Shown here piece after piece: positions 17,816 to 26,905 of a stretch of DNA of 64,000 nucleotides. The stretch lies in contig JACTTZ010000004.1 in assembly GCA_015660915.1 (NCBI GenBank), positions 124,001 to 188,000 on the forward strand, written 5' to 3'. The notes under the pieces are model-generated. The model had not been told where the DNA came from. It worked only from the letters and a program-made list of their open reading frames with translations, and did no database searches. The translations under genes and the position numbers were made by a program. The first letter of the stretch is position 1; each line of letters starts with the position of its first letter. Source of the stretch: Methanomicrobia archaeon (GTDB lineage: Archaea; Halobacteriota; Bog-38; Methanoflorentales; Methanoflorentaceae).

Positions 17816-19162
17816 ATGGCATTGCACTCCAAGCAAACAAGCGAGATAAGGGATCCGATTTATGGTTTCATAAAAATAGATGAGTGGGAAAGAACGATAA
17901 TCGACGCGCCAGAGTTCCAACGGCTTAGAAGGATTCAACAGTTGGCCCTTACGAGCATGGCTTTTCCCGGCGCTTTGCATACTCGTTTTGAGCATTCGCT
18001 TGGAGCCATGCATATGGCCACTGTCATGTATGATGCGATAATTGAAAATCCAAAAAACAAGAAGCTGTTAAAAGACCGATTTGGATATAAAAAGCCCCAA
18101 CTCGCGCACAATCGACGACTAGTTAGATTAGCCGCATTACTCCACGACGTAGGTCACGGTCCATTTTCCCACGTTGCAGAACGAGTTATGCCTTTCAATG
18201 ATAAGGAACGAAAGCCCTTCAAACACGAGGACTATACTTTCGCGATACTAAGACAATCTCCTTTAAGAGATGTGATAGAGAAAAATGACGTTGGAATAGA
18301 CGTGGAGCAAATCGTAGAATTATTTGAAGCAACGGAAGAAAATATGCTCTGGAAGGAGATAATCTCAAGCCAACTTGACGCAGACAGGGGAGACTATCTT
18401 TTGAGAGATTCTCATCATATTGGAGTGCAATACGGTGTCTACGACTACCCCAGATTACTAAATACGCTAGCGCTGGGCTACGATCCTGAGACTGGTGATA
18501 TCGAAACTGGCGAACTCAAACTAGGGATATTTGAAGATGGGCTGAGGGTAGCAGAATCGTTCATCATTGCACGCTACTTAATACTCACCCAAGTCGCTTT
18601 GCATAAAACTAGAAGAGCATTTGATTATCATTTGGAACAAGCGATGAAAGAAATTCTACCCAGCAGCAAGTTGCCAAAGCCTAGTAGAATTGAACGTTAT
18701 TTGGGCTACGATGATTATGTTGTATTGAATAAGATAAGACGTAAAAAAGACAAGTCTGAAGATTGCAAAGCTATCTTAGATAGACGGCAAATTAGGCCCG
18801 TATATGAAAAGGAGATAATTTCGAAGAAAACTGAACCTCAAGAGGGTCAACGTGTCGAGGAAAGCTTTAGTGAGGAGGAGGAAAGAATTCGTGAAGAGAA
18901 GAAAGAGGTAGAAGAGGTAAGCGAACTATTGAAACGAAAACGCATCTGGGTTCATTTAGATGACGTTGAAAAGTCATGGTATGACATAGATGCTACTGAG
19001 ATACTTGTAACAAGCAATCACGGAGAAGTAGGACTACTGTCAGATCGTTCCAACATTATGAAAAACATGGGACCATTTAAAGCATGGCGTTTATATGTAA
19101 AACCAGAGGCTAAAAAGAAGGCTGATTATGCAATTCGGCGATGGAGAGAAACCCATGTTTAA
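17816..19162 (+). CDS. HD-domain phosphohydrolase (dNTPase/SAMHD1-like, YwfO type)
   Basis: A 448-residue protein with a complete HD metal site: His60 (TRFEHSLG), His110-Asp111 (LLHDVGHGPFSH) and Asp188/Asp190 in SQLDADRGDYLLRD. These are the hallmarks of deoxynucleotide triphosphohydrolases and SAMHD1 relatives. Residues about 310-380 form a highly charged helical insert (EEEERIREEKKEVEEVSE). The start ATG has agagga upstream. It overlaps the next gene by eight bases, so the two are translated together. HD plus YwgA-like pairs also occur in Bacillus (ywfO-ywgA). A nucleotide-depleting defence or housekeeping role is possible. Confidence 0.87.
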   Translation: MALHSKQTSEIRDPIYGFIKIDEWERTIIDAPEFQRLRRIQQLALTSMAFPGALHTRFEHSLGAMHMATVMYDAIIENPKNKKLLKDRFGYKKPQLAHNRRLVRLAALLHDVGHGPFSHVAERVMPFNDKERKPFKHEDYTFAILRQSPLRDVIEKNDVGIDVEQIVELFEATEENMLWKEIISSQLDADRGDYLLRDSHHIGVQYGVYDYPRLLNTLALGYDPETGDIETGELKLGIFEDGLRVAESFIIARYLILTQVALHKTRRAFDYHLEQAMKEILPSSKLPKPSRIERYLGYDDYVVLNKIRRKKDKSEDCKAILDRRQIRPVYEKEIISKKTEPQEGQRVEESFSEEEERIREEKKEVEEVSELLKRKRIWVHLDDVEKSWYDIDATEILVTSNHGEVGLLSDRSNIMKNMGPFKAWRLYVKPEAKKKADYAIRRWRETHV

Positions 19163-19682
19163 GTATCCCGCTATGATAGGATATTTAGTCAAAGCACTGA
19201 GGGACAAACATCCTGAAGAAGAACAAATTGGGAAAACCAAAATACAAAAAATACTTTTTTTGCTAACCCGAAAGCATATCGTGGATTTTGATTACTCTAT
19301 GCACTACTACGGCCCTTACTCACCTGAAGTTTCGAACGAGCTACTTGTTGCCGAAACTGCAGGGATCATACAAAGTAAGTGGAAAGATGATAAGGGCTTT
19401 TTCATCGAAAAAGGGCCTAACGAAAAGAAATTCGAAGAAGAAATAGAAAAAGATGAGATCAGTGCCATTGATGAAATCGTCGAAGTTTTTGGTAAATATA
19501 ACGCAAAGAAATTTACAATCCTAGCTACTTTGCTTTTCTTGAACGACAAAAAAGGTTTTTTTAGTAAAGAAGATTTAGTGGAAGAAGTACACAGAATTAA
19601 GAAATATCCTGTGCAAGATATACGTGAAGTTCTAGAGGATTCAGAAAAGGCTGGATACTTAGTTTATCAAAAACTCAAATAA
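19155..19682 (+). CDS. YwgA / Panacea-like helical protein
   Basis: A 175-residue protein with an N-terminal helical domain GKTKIQKILFLLTRK followed by HYYGPYSPEVSNEL. The K-x-x-K-x-L-[FY] plus GP-[YF]-s-p-E pattern is that of YwgA and Panacea-type (DUF4065-like) proteins, which include antitoxins that block a neighbouring toxin. The C-terminal third looks like a winged helix (FSKEDLVEEVHRIKKY). The ATG at 19155 lies inside the end of the HD gene with ggagag at the right distance. A partner or antidote role for the HD protein is inferred from coupling and family. Confidence 0.72.
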   Translation: MFKYPAMIGYLVKALRDKHPEEEQIGKTKIQKILFLLTRKHIVDFDYSMHYYGPYSPEVSNELLVAETAGIIQSKWKDDKGFFIEKGPNEKKFEEEIEKDEISAIDEIVEVFGKYNAKKFTILATLLFLNDKKGFFSKEDLVEEVHRIKKYPVQDIREVLEDSEKAGYLVYQKLK

Positions 19683-19865
19683 TGTGAACTTAGTTTCTTC
19701 CACAAAAGTCAGCTTGTTACAGCGCCTTTTTCTGTCAAAAACCTCGCACGCTGTGATCCAAGCCGGTTGTAAGATTCCTCGGAAGACTTACTGAGAGACT
19801 TTTTTCAATTTTATCCCGAGCAAAAATCGCCGGTTAACTACTTTTCTAGATTAACTATTTGACCC

Positions 19866-19882
19866 TCGCCTCAGCGAGGCGA
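19866..19882. repeat. short perfect hairpin TCGCCTC-AGC-GAGGCGA
   Basis: A seven-base stem with an AGC loop. The same 15-base core, CGCCTCAGCGAGGCG, occurs again at 49664-49678, and a related hairpin with the complementary loop GCT is at 47451-47471. No T-run follows, so it does not look like a terminator. Confidence 0.5.
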
Positions 19883-19889
19883 ATTTCAT

Positions 19890-20130
19890 CAGGCTTGCAT
19901 TCTGCTTTCTGCTACCGGCGGACGCTCTTTGAAGGTCGCACCATTCGTGGGCATTCTTGAACTGCATCGGACAGTTATCAAAGATTCGAAGGCACTACTG
20001 CCGACTGAGATGACTTCATCATCGAAGATATTCATAAGCGTGGCTAAGCTTTCCGAGGGCTTTGGCCGCCTCTCTCTTGACCGAGAAGCTGCTATCTTTG
20101 AGCACTCTTAGCAACAGCCCAGCGGTTCTG
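19890..20130 (-). pseudogene. decayed extra HEAT repeats beyond the stop of the HEAT gene
   Basis: Just past the stop of the HEAT-repeat gene the shifted frame reads DDNRTAGLLLRVLKDSSFSV and KREAAKALGKL before a stop at about 20019-20021. A further frame then gives MNIFDDEVISVGSSAFESL. These are recognisable HEAT units separated from the main gene by frameshifts. The intact ancestor therefore had at least one to two more repeats. Nothing else is seen in 19683-19890 except the hairpin at 19866. Confidence 0.6.
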
Positions 20131-22089
20131 TTATCGTCCGAACTTACGAAGGGCTGTCGCAGCGCTCTTGCGAACATCACTGTCCGCATCGTTGAGCGCC
20201 CTTTCTAAGGGCTCAACGGCTCTGTTATCACCGATCGTGGCGAGGGCATCCGCAGCGTTCACGCGAACACGCTGAATGTCCGAGTCGTTCAGCGCCTTTA
20301 TTAACGGCTCCACAGCCGGCTCGCCGATCCTGCCGAGGGCATCCGCAGCGCGCCTGCACACATTCAAATCCGCGTCGTTGAGCGCCCGTATCAACGTCCG
20401 CACCGCCCTGAAACCGCCAATCTTACCAAGGACATCCGCCGCGTTACTGCGAACATCACTGTCCGCGTCGTTGAGCGCTCTTATTAACGGCGCAACGGCC
20501 GGTTCGCCGATTGGATCACACTTATCCCATTGTCCTTTCGCTATCCAGTAGGCGGCCGCTGCTTCATCCCTGCCCGGGGTCCACCCCAACGTATCGAGGG
20601 ATTTCGCAGCGCTCTTGCGCACACGCGAATCCGCGTCGTTGAGCGCCTTTTCTAAGGGCTCAGCGGCTCTGCTATCACCGATCGTGCCGAGGGCATCCGC
20701 CGCGTTACTGCGAACATCACTGTCCGCGTCGTTGAGCGCCTTTATTAACGGCGCAACGGCCGGTTCGCCGATCCTGCTGAGGGCATCCGCAGCGCGCGCG
20801 CGCACATTCAAATCCGCGTCGTTGAGCGCCTTTATTAACGGCTTAACGGCCGGTTCGCCGATCCTGCCGAGGGCGTCCGCAGCCGCCCTGCGAACATGCT
20901 CGCGCGTGTCTCCAAGCGCCTTTATTAACGGCTTAACGGCCGGTTCGCCGATCCTGCTGAGGGCATCCGCCGCGTTACTGCGAACGTCACTGTCCGCGTC
21001 GTTGAGCACCTTTATTAACGGCGCTACTGCTCTGCTATCGCCGATCCTGCCGAGGGCTTCCGCCGCGTTACTGCGAACGTCACTGTCCGCGTCGTTGAGC
21101 GCCTTTATTAACGGCTTAACGGCCGGTTCGCCGATTGGATCGCAATTACCCCATTGTCCTTTCGCTATCCAGTAGGCGGCCGCTGCCTCATCCTTGCCCG
21201 GGCTCCACCCCAACGTATCGAGGGCTTCCGCCGCGTTACGGCGAACGTCACTGTCTGCATCGTTGAGGGCTCTTATTAACGGCGCCACTGCTCTGCTATC
21301 GCCGATCCTGCCGAGGGCTTCCGCGGCGGCAGCGCTCTCGTGCACATGCGAATCTGCGTCGTTGAGCACCCTTATTAACGGCTCCACTGCTCTGCTATCG
21401 CCGATCCTGCCGAGGGCTTCCGCGGCGGCAGCGCTCTCGCGCGGACCCCAATCCGAGTCGTTGAGCACCCTTATTAACGGCTTAACGGCCGGTTCGCCGA
21501 TCCTGCCGAGGGCTTCCGCAGCCGCCCTGCGAACATGCTCGCGCGTGTCTCCGAGCACCTTTATTAACGGCTCCACGGCCGGCTCGCCGATCCTGCTGAG
21601 GGCATCCGCCGCGTTATTGCGAACATTCAAATCCGAGTCGTTGAGCACCCTTATTAACGGCGCCACTGCTCTGCTATCGCCGATCCTGCCGAGGGCGTCC
21701 GCGGCGCCACGGCGCACATTCAAATCCGAGTCGTTGCGCGCCTTTATTAATGGCTCGACGGGAGGTTCACCTATATTGACAAAGGCTTCAGCAGCAGCCC
21801 TGCGACCATGCTCGTCCGTGTCTCCGAGCGCCTTTATTAACGGCTTGACGGCCGGCTCACCGATCGTGCCGAGGGCTTCCGCCGCGTTACGGCGAACGTC
21901 ACTGTCTGCGTCGTTGAGCGCCTTTATTAACGGCTTGACGGCCCGGGGATCGCAGATCTCGCCAAGGACGCTCGCAGCGTTTATGCGAACATCACTTTCC
22001 CTTTTATACCCCAATGCCTTGATGAGTCCTTTGACGTCCCTCTTCTCTCTCATCTTTTTAACATTTGGCGTGCCGAACTCGAAGACCAT
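20131..22089 (-). CDS. HEAT-repeat (PBS-lyase-type) protein with 19 repeats
   Basis: A 652-residue solenoid built almost entirely of about 31-residue HEAT units of the form AVKPLIKALNDADSDVRRNA followed by AEALGRIGEP. I count 19. Units 9 and 15 carry the same 25-residue insertion containing AAYWIAKGQW, six repeats apart, which suggests block duplication. Such proteins are scaffolds or belong to bilin-lyase relatives; no enzyme site is visible, and it should be cytoplasmic. The start at 22089 has ggggtg eight bases upstream. The frame could be extended 16 residues. DNA units are so alike that recombination or assembly collapse is possible. Confidence 0.88.
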   Translation of the reverse strand: MVFEFGTPNVKKMREKRDVKGLIKALGYKRESDVRINAASVLGEICDPRAVKPLIKALNDADSDVRRNAAEALGTIGEPAVKPLIKALGDTDEHGRRAAAEAFVNIGEPPVEPLIKARNDSDLNVRRGAADALGRIGDSRAVAPLIRVLNDSDLNVRNNAADALSRIGEPAVEPLIKVLGDTREHVRRAAAEALGRIGEPAVKPLIRVLNDSDWGPRESAAAAEALGRIGDSRAVEPLIRVLNDADSHVHESAAAAEALGRIGDSRAVAPLIRALNDADSDVRRNAAEALDTLGWSPGKDEAAAAYWIAKGQWGNCDPIGEPAVKPLIKALNDADSDVRSNAAEALGRIGDSRAVAPLIKVLNDADSDVRSNAADALSRIGEPAVKPLIKALGDTREHVRRAAADALGRIGEPAVKPLIKALNDADLNVRARAADALSRIGEPAVAPLIKALNDADSDVRSNAADALGTIGDSRAAEPLEKALNDADSRVRKSAAKSLDTLGWTPGRDEAAAAYWIAKGQWDKCDPIGEPAVAPLIRALNDADSDVRSNAADVLGKIGGFRAVRTLIRALNDADLNVCRRAADALGRIGEPAVEPLIKALNDSDIQRVRVNAADALATIGDNRAVEPLERALNDADSDVRKSAATALRKFGR

Positions 22090-23097
22090 CAATATCACAC
22101 CCCAAATATCCTCTCTTGATACGCGGCGATATATCAATATCGGTGATAGCTGCTATCGTCGCTGCGGTCGACTGCGTCATTAAGGTTAGCGATACGATCC
22201 CCGATTCTCAAATGTTGGCGACAGGATGCTCTTTTTTACAAGGCAGGCAGCAGGGAGACGCGAATATACCATCTGTCGCGCTTCGCAAACTGGCCAAAAA
22301 TCATAGGGTTCGGGACGAGCGCAGAACAACTATAGAGACTGTGTAACCCCTATGCAGTGACTATTTCTGGCACGACGCGCACAGCGATATGATCGTGTGT
22401 GTGCACCCGCATAGCAAAAAGGTCGGGAGGACGGAAGCATAACCGGCGTGTGCTCTGCCGTTCTCCCTTGGAATCAGGATCGAGCGTGCATTTCTGAAGC
22501 GACATCGATTCGTTTCTATATGGTGAGCGTACACTACGTCAGAACCTTTGTGCGAAAAAGGCGCTGCACTTACTATTAACGTCGTTGACAAGTTCGACTG
22601 CTTTTGGATTGCCCCAGGCCCTCATCAAAGAGGGGGATTCCGATCCGCACGAAGCGGTCTCTAAGGAACTTCTGCCGCCCCTTGCGGTCAAACGAGGCGA
22701 CGAGGAGCTACGCTGAGATGAAAAAGAAGAGTACGATGATGCCGCTAATTATGGCCGAGAAGACATAGTTCACGTACGTGGCGTGATAGATCGCGTCAAG
22801 ATGCCCTAAAAAGGCATTCACGGTATTTCATGGGTGCGCGGAGCCAGAGACCTGAACTCCGCTACAATGTGATCGCCGTTGACGAGTAGGTACCAAACCA
22901 AAGGCCATCGAAGTTAACGTTTCGACCATATTTATCCGGTCAATTGATTCCCCAAGGCTGAATCGTAAAAGCAGCGCCACGACCGAGAAAAAACATCTGC
23001 TACGGTAGCGTAAGTCGTATCTGGTGATGCGAGTCTTACTACGTTCATGAATTTATTGACTTAGGCAAATCTAACAGGCGACAACATCGCATACGCG
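22090..23097. other. 1-kb region of degraded coding fragments, no intact gene
   Basis: A minus-strand segment at about 22716-22830 reads HLDAIYHATYVNYVFSAII and then a hydrophobic helix to a stop, as the C-terminus of a membrane protein. The start and upstream part are lost. A plus-strand run near 22600-22716 (ALIKEGDSDPHEAVSKELL) looks coding but has no start. An open frame at 22361-22591 (minus) is unrecognised. The right end lies just downstream of the P-type ATPase stop. I interpret this as gene debris. Confidence 0.45.
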
Positions 23098-25032
23098 TTA
23101 TCGCTTGCTGCCGATACGTAACGCGTTAAGGATGACTGCAAGGCTTAGTCCCATGTCGCCGATCCCGACGGCAAGCCAGAGGGTAATAATTCCAGGAAGG
23201 GCGAGCACCGCAAAAGACCCTTTGACGAGGATCGAAACGATAACGTTCTCTTTGACCACAGACATCGTTTTCTTACTAAGATCGATGAGATAGGTCACTT
23301 TCGAGAGATCATCGTACATCAGCGCGATATCAGCAGTTTCAATCGCAACATCGGAGCCGGCAGCTCCCATTGCGATGCCGACGTTCGCCCGGGCCATCGC
23401 AGGAGCGTCGTTGACACCGTCTCCGACCATTGCGACGTGTTTGTATGCCGTCGCCAGCTCCGCAACGTGTCGCACCTTATCTTCAGGCAGCAGCCCAGCA
23501 TAATACTCGCTCAGCTGAAGCTCATTAGCAATCGCAGCCGCTGCGCGGTCATTGTCACCTGTGAGCATGACGGTTTTGATGCCACGCGCGGTCAGCGCTT
23601 GCAGCGTCCCTGCCGATGCGTCCCGAATCCGGTCCTTGAGGCCAATGACGCCTATGATGTGGGTATCGGTGCCGACCAGCATGAGCGTCTTTCCTTCAGA
23701 CTCGAGTCGGTCGACAACGTCCAGAGGCAGGCGCGAGTTGACGCCACTGAGGAAGCTACGGCTGCCAACGTAGAAGTCGGCGCCGTTTAATCTCCCTGTG
23801 ATACCTTTTCCGGCAATCGATTTGAAATCGGTGATTGGCGCCAATACGACCTTTTCGTCGTCTGCCTTCTTCGCGATCGCTTGCGACGCAGGATGGGTCG
23901 ATTTCACCCCCAAAGACGCTGCTATCTTCACTACTTCGCCTTCTGTGGCGCCATTGAGACCGATCACGTCTGTCACGGCCAGTCGTCCTTCGGTGAGCGT
24001 CCCCGTTTTGTCAAAGATGATCAGTTTGACGTCCTTCAGCTCCTCGATTACGTCACCACCTTTTATCAGGATGCCGCGCCGAGCGGCTGCGGTGAGCCCC
24101 GAGACCATAGATACCGGCGTAGAGATCGCCATGGCGCACGGACACGAGATAACGAGCAGCACCAGGCCTCTGTAAAACCACTCGCTAAAAGGCAGACCAA
24201 GGAGGAGGACGGGAAGGAGGACTGTTAGAGCTGCTAGTGTTATAACGATGGGGGTATAGTAGCGCGAGAACCGGTCGATAAACGCCTCCGTCGGGGTCTT
24301 CTTCCGCTGGGCCTCATCGACCAACTGCACGATGCGCGACAGTATTGTTTCGTCAGACCTTTTCGTAACGCGTACTTCGAGATAGCCGTCCTCGCAAATT
24401 GTACCGGCAAATGCCGTGTCGCCGACCGTCTTGACCACCGGAGCGCTCTCTCCTGTGAGGGCGGCTTGATTTAGAGATGAGATGCCGCTAGTGATGACGC
24501 CGTCTAAAGGTACTTTTTCTCCGGGCTTTACGACGACCACCTCTCCGACCTCGACTTCGTGGGCGTGAACGGCGATCTCACGCCCTTCGCGCACGACGAC
24601 TGCCGTCTCTGGCGCAAGTCTGAGCAGTGACCCGACTTCTTGTCGTGCCCTGTCGCCGGCGTAGTCTTCGAGGAACTCTGCGATAAAGAATAGGAACATC
24701 ACTGCAGCACCCTCCTCGCCGTGGCCGATCGCGAATGCCCCTGCGGCAGCGATCGTCATCAGCAGATTCATGTCAAGCCGGTGCTTTCGAATAACCCCCA
24801 ACAGACCCTTTTTGATAATGGAGTATCCTGCTATGACTGTCGCAGCGAGGAACGCGATTTGGGCGAGGACGTGCTGAGCGAGCCCAGCCTCGAGACATAC
24901 GCCGATGAGAAAGATGGCAGCCGCGACACTAATGATGATGACTTCTTTTTGTTTCCAAAACGGCTCTTTTTCCTCAAAAATGTCCGTGGCGCAGGCAGAG
25001 CAGCTCTCTTCACTGACGTGGTTCTCGGGCAT
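23098..25032 (-). CDS. zntA: P1B-type heavy-metal exporting ATPase (Zn/Cd/Pb class)
   Basis: A 644-residue metal pump. Phosphatase loop TGES is at 193-196, the metal-binding CPC at 297-299 in LVISCPCAMAIS, the phosphorylated Asp in DKTGT at 341-345, and TGDN and GDGVNDAPA follow. The last helix carries GDMGLSLAVILNALRIG (D-x-G), which with CPC points to the Zn2+/Cd2+/Pb2+ subclass. The N-terminus lacks a full heavy-metal-associated domain but has a CSACATD motif that may bind metal. The ATG at 25032 has tggag upstream and overlaps the end of the ArsR gene by 23 bases, so metal probably induces both together. Confidence 0.93.
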   Translation of the reverse strand: MPENHVSEESCSACATDIFEEKEPFWKQKEVIIISVAAAIFLIGVCLEAGLAQHVLAQIAFLAATVIAGYSIIKKGLLGVIRKHRLDMNLLMTIAAAGAFAIGHGEEGAAVMFLFFIAEFLEDYAGDRARQEVGSLLRLAPETAVVVREGREIAVHAHEVEVGEVVVVKPGEKVPLDGVITSGISSLNQAALTGESAPVVKTVGDTAFAGTICEDGYLEVRVTKRSDETILSRIVQLVDEAQRKKTPTEAFIDRFSRYYTPIVITLAALTVLLPVLLLGLPFSEWFYRGLVLLVISCPCAMAISTPVSMVSGLTAAARRGILIKGGDVIEELKDVKLIIFDKTGTLTEGRLAVTDVIGLNGATEGEVVKIAASLGVKSTHPASQAIAKKADDEKVVLAPITDFKSIAGKGITGRLNGADFYVGSRSFLSGVNSRLPLDVVDRLESEGKTLMLVGTDTHIIGVIGLKDRIRDASAGTLQALTARGIKTVMLTGDNDRAAAAIANELQLSEYYAGLLPEDKVRHVAELATAYKHVAMVGDGVNDAPAMARANVGIAMGAAGSDVAIETADIALMYDDLSKVTYLIDLSKKTMSVVKENVIVSILVKGSFAVLALPGIITLWLAVGIGDMGLSLAVILNALRIGSKR

Positions 25033-25366
25033 GGTCAACTCCAACATCGATGAACTGCGTGACGTGAGCGTCAGCAAGTGTGTAGTACACGATCTTGCCT
25101 GCTTTGCGGTATCTGACCAGCCGTGCGCTTCTCAGTACGCGCAGCTGGTGAGAGATCGCGGACTGCGTCATGCCGAGCACCGCTGAGAGGTCGCACACGC
25201 ACAGCTCGCGCTGTGCAAGGGCGTAAAGAAGTCTCATTCTCGTCGGATCGCCGAGCACCTTGAAGATTTCAGCGATATCTGCAACGAGAGTAGGGTGAAG
25301 CATCTGGGCCCGCACATTGTCAACAGCTTCTTTGTTTATGCAGAAGACTTCACAGATATCACTCAT
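25010..25366 (-). CDS. ArsR/SmtB-family metal-responsive repressor
   Basis: A 118-residue winged-helix repressor with the Cys-bearing ELCVCDL motif at the recognition-helix lead and MTQSAISHQLRVLRSARLV as DNA-binding helix. ELCVC is the alpha-3 site of CadC/ArsR types that release DNA when Cd, Pb, Zn or As(III) binds. Further Cys lie near the N-terminus (DICEVFC). It heads an operon with the P1B ATPase. I chose the ATG at 25366 because the TATA-like ttaaat lies about 28 bases upstream and a perfect operator sits between. The ATG at 25384 would place the operator inside the gene. Confidence 0.9.
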   Translation of the reverse strand: MSDICEVFCINKEAVDNVRAQMLHPTLVADIAEIFKVLGDPTRMRLLYALAQRELCVCDLSAVLGMTQSAISHQLRVLRSARLVRYRKAGKIVYYTLADAHVTQFIDVGVDHAREPRQ

Positions 25367-25386
25367 ATATGAACTACTATTCATAT
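25367..25386. promoter_or_regulatory. ArsR/SmtB-type operator
   Basis: A perfect 7-6-7 inverted repeat, ATATGAA-n6-TTCATAT, matches the classical ArsR/SmtB site. It lies between the TATA-like element (25393-25399) and the ATG at 25366, where a bound repressor would cover the transcription start. Confidence 0.8.
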
Positions 25387-25723
25387 AATCAGATTTAAGT
25401 GTATGCGCTACGCAGTCTCTTGTGCTTCAGTAATGTACCCGCCTTCATCTTGGGAGCATTGCGCTCAGTTTATGCTTTGTCGCGAAAGGAGAATAGGTAA
25501 ACAAAAATAACGCTAACGCGAGCAAGCGTGCGCGTGACGAATCTTTGTCACGCTTTGCTTCAAGCAAGTTCTGTAAGCCTTTATGGGGCCGGGGAAGTCT
25601 TACCTTTTTTAGCGTGGTGTAGTGAGATGATGGCATGACGTCTGCGCGAAGATGAACGTGCCTTTACCCTATAACCCGAAGACTTGGATGCGAGACGGGG
25701 CGCAGCGGAATCTAACTGCTGCA
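25387..25723. other. intergenic region, nothing beyond the arsR promoter recognised
   Basis: It contains the TATA-like element of the ArsR gene and otherwise no supported gene, repeat or hairpin. An open frame on the minus strand (25445-25636) has no features of a real protein. Confidence 0.4.
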
Positions 25724-26239
25724 CTAATATCGACCACTCGGAAGGTCTCGCTTATGGGTGTTGACCAGTCGCTCGGCCCACGTGCGCAACTTAGATTTGG
25801 CCGAATCACCTTCAGCTCTCGCGACCGACCCTTGCGCGACTGCTTGGTCAATCCGGGCCGAGGCGTCGCTGACAATTGCATCGATTATGGGACCCAATGC
25901 CACGCCCGCGCTTGTCGCCATCTCTGCGATGGACATACCGCGGTTGAAGTCCTGTCGTAGCTGCGCACCGCTGATCCCGATGACGCCCGCAGCAACGAGA
26001 AACTCGTCTCGGGCCATTGATCTGAGGAGGGCACGTTCGGAATGATTCAGTGGTGGCAACCACAACGGTCCGCGCCTATCGGGGAGGGAAAGCGTATAAA
26101 TGAGACGTAAGACGGCAAATCCACCGATGATCGCGCCGAACAGGTAATAGCGCTCTAGGATGAGGAAAGCCGTTACCACAAGACCGAATGCAATAATGAC
26201 CCACCAGATGACCCTAGAGAAGGCGCCTCGCGAGCTCAA
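25724..26239 (-). CDS. membrane-anchored protein with AEIA-type C-terminal helical domain
   Basis: A 171-residue protein with two transmembrane helices (residues 8-50) and a soluble C-terminal part reading GAQLRQDFNRGMSIAEMATS then LDQAVAQG-like ARIDQAVAQGSVARAEGD. This pattern (L-R-x-x-x-x-x-G-x-S-I-A-E-x-A) is common in secreted bacterial proteins as a repeated helical unit of unknown role. The start is TTG at 26239, set by gaggtg five to six bases before it. It is transcribed alone. Confidence 0.65.
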   Translation of the reverse strand: MSSRGAFSRVIWWVIIAFGLVVTAFLILERYYLFGAIIGGFAVLRLIYTLSLPDRRGPLWLPPLNHSERALLRSMARDEFLVAAGVIGISGAQLRQDFNRGMSIAEMATSAGVALGPIIDAIVSDASARIDQAVAQGSVARAEGDSAKSKLRTWAERLVNTHKRDLPSGRY

Positions 26240-26905
26240 ACTGACACCTCACTGGTTTGGGATGACTGTCGCACGCCTTCAACTCGCTCGTCGGTCATAG
26301 TATGACAATAAGTCCTGATACGATAAATCATCTCTCTAAATCCACCTGTCAACGTCTTCGCATTAGTAAAAGAAGGACACACAAGGGGATAATCAAATAC
26401 CTCCTTTGTGATTCAAGCACACAGAAACAACATCACAAAGGCGCTAGCGTCGCGAGCATCGGTGTCGGAAGCAAGCGGAGGAAGAGATGAATGCTGTGAG
26501 AACGGTTGCCAGAACAAATGCTAAGACGATTAGAAGTTTTCTGATGCTTAGTAGTGTTTTTTGTAGCGACGCTCTATGCGAGAACAACAAGGAAGGCATG
26601 TGCTCCATTGTGGATTGTCTGGTAGATACGGATGGCAGCCCTGCAAGGTGACATTGTGTGAGGCAACCGAATCGTTGGATAACTGTAATTTGCTTTTGCG
26701 TGGTGGCGTGAGATTTTGCTGCGGTATGTGGTCTGCAAAAGGGATCCTGCCGAGTCGATGAGCGGATCTTAAAATTGATCAACAGCTCAAATAATACGGA
26801 TGTGATCTTCCCTAGATTTTAATCGTTGTTTATTTCCAGCCTGAATGCGCGGAAGCGAATACTTATTTACGATTCAAGTGCGTTGTTTAGCAGTACGGGC
26901 CAGCA
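26240..26905. other. long region without a supported gene
   Basis: It holds the promoter of the preceding minus-strand gene and, at 26862-26870, a TATA-like ttatttacg for the next gene. On the minus strand around 26460-26560 a hydrophobic run (KLLIVLAFVLATVLTAFI) could be a signal or membrane segment of a tiny peptide, but no start can be assigned. Confidence 0.4.

Noticed and set aside
20131-22089. The repeated DNA at 20-22 kb as a CRISPR or satellite array
   Set aside because: The repeats are codons of HEAT units in a single open frame, with no constant-length spacers.
20276-22183. Long plus-strand open frames opposite the HEAT gene
   Set aside because: They are repeat-driven shadows of the HEAT array and read as monotonous Ser/Ala-rich sequence.
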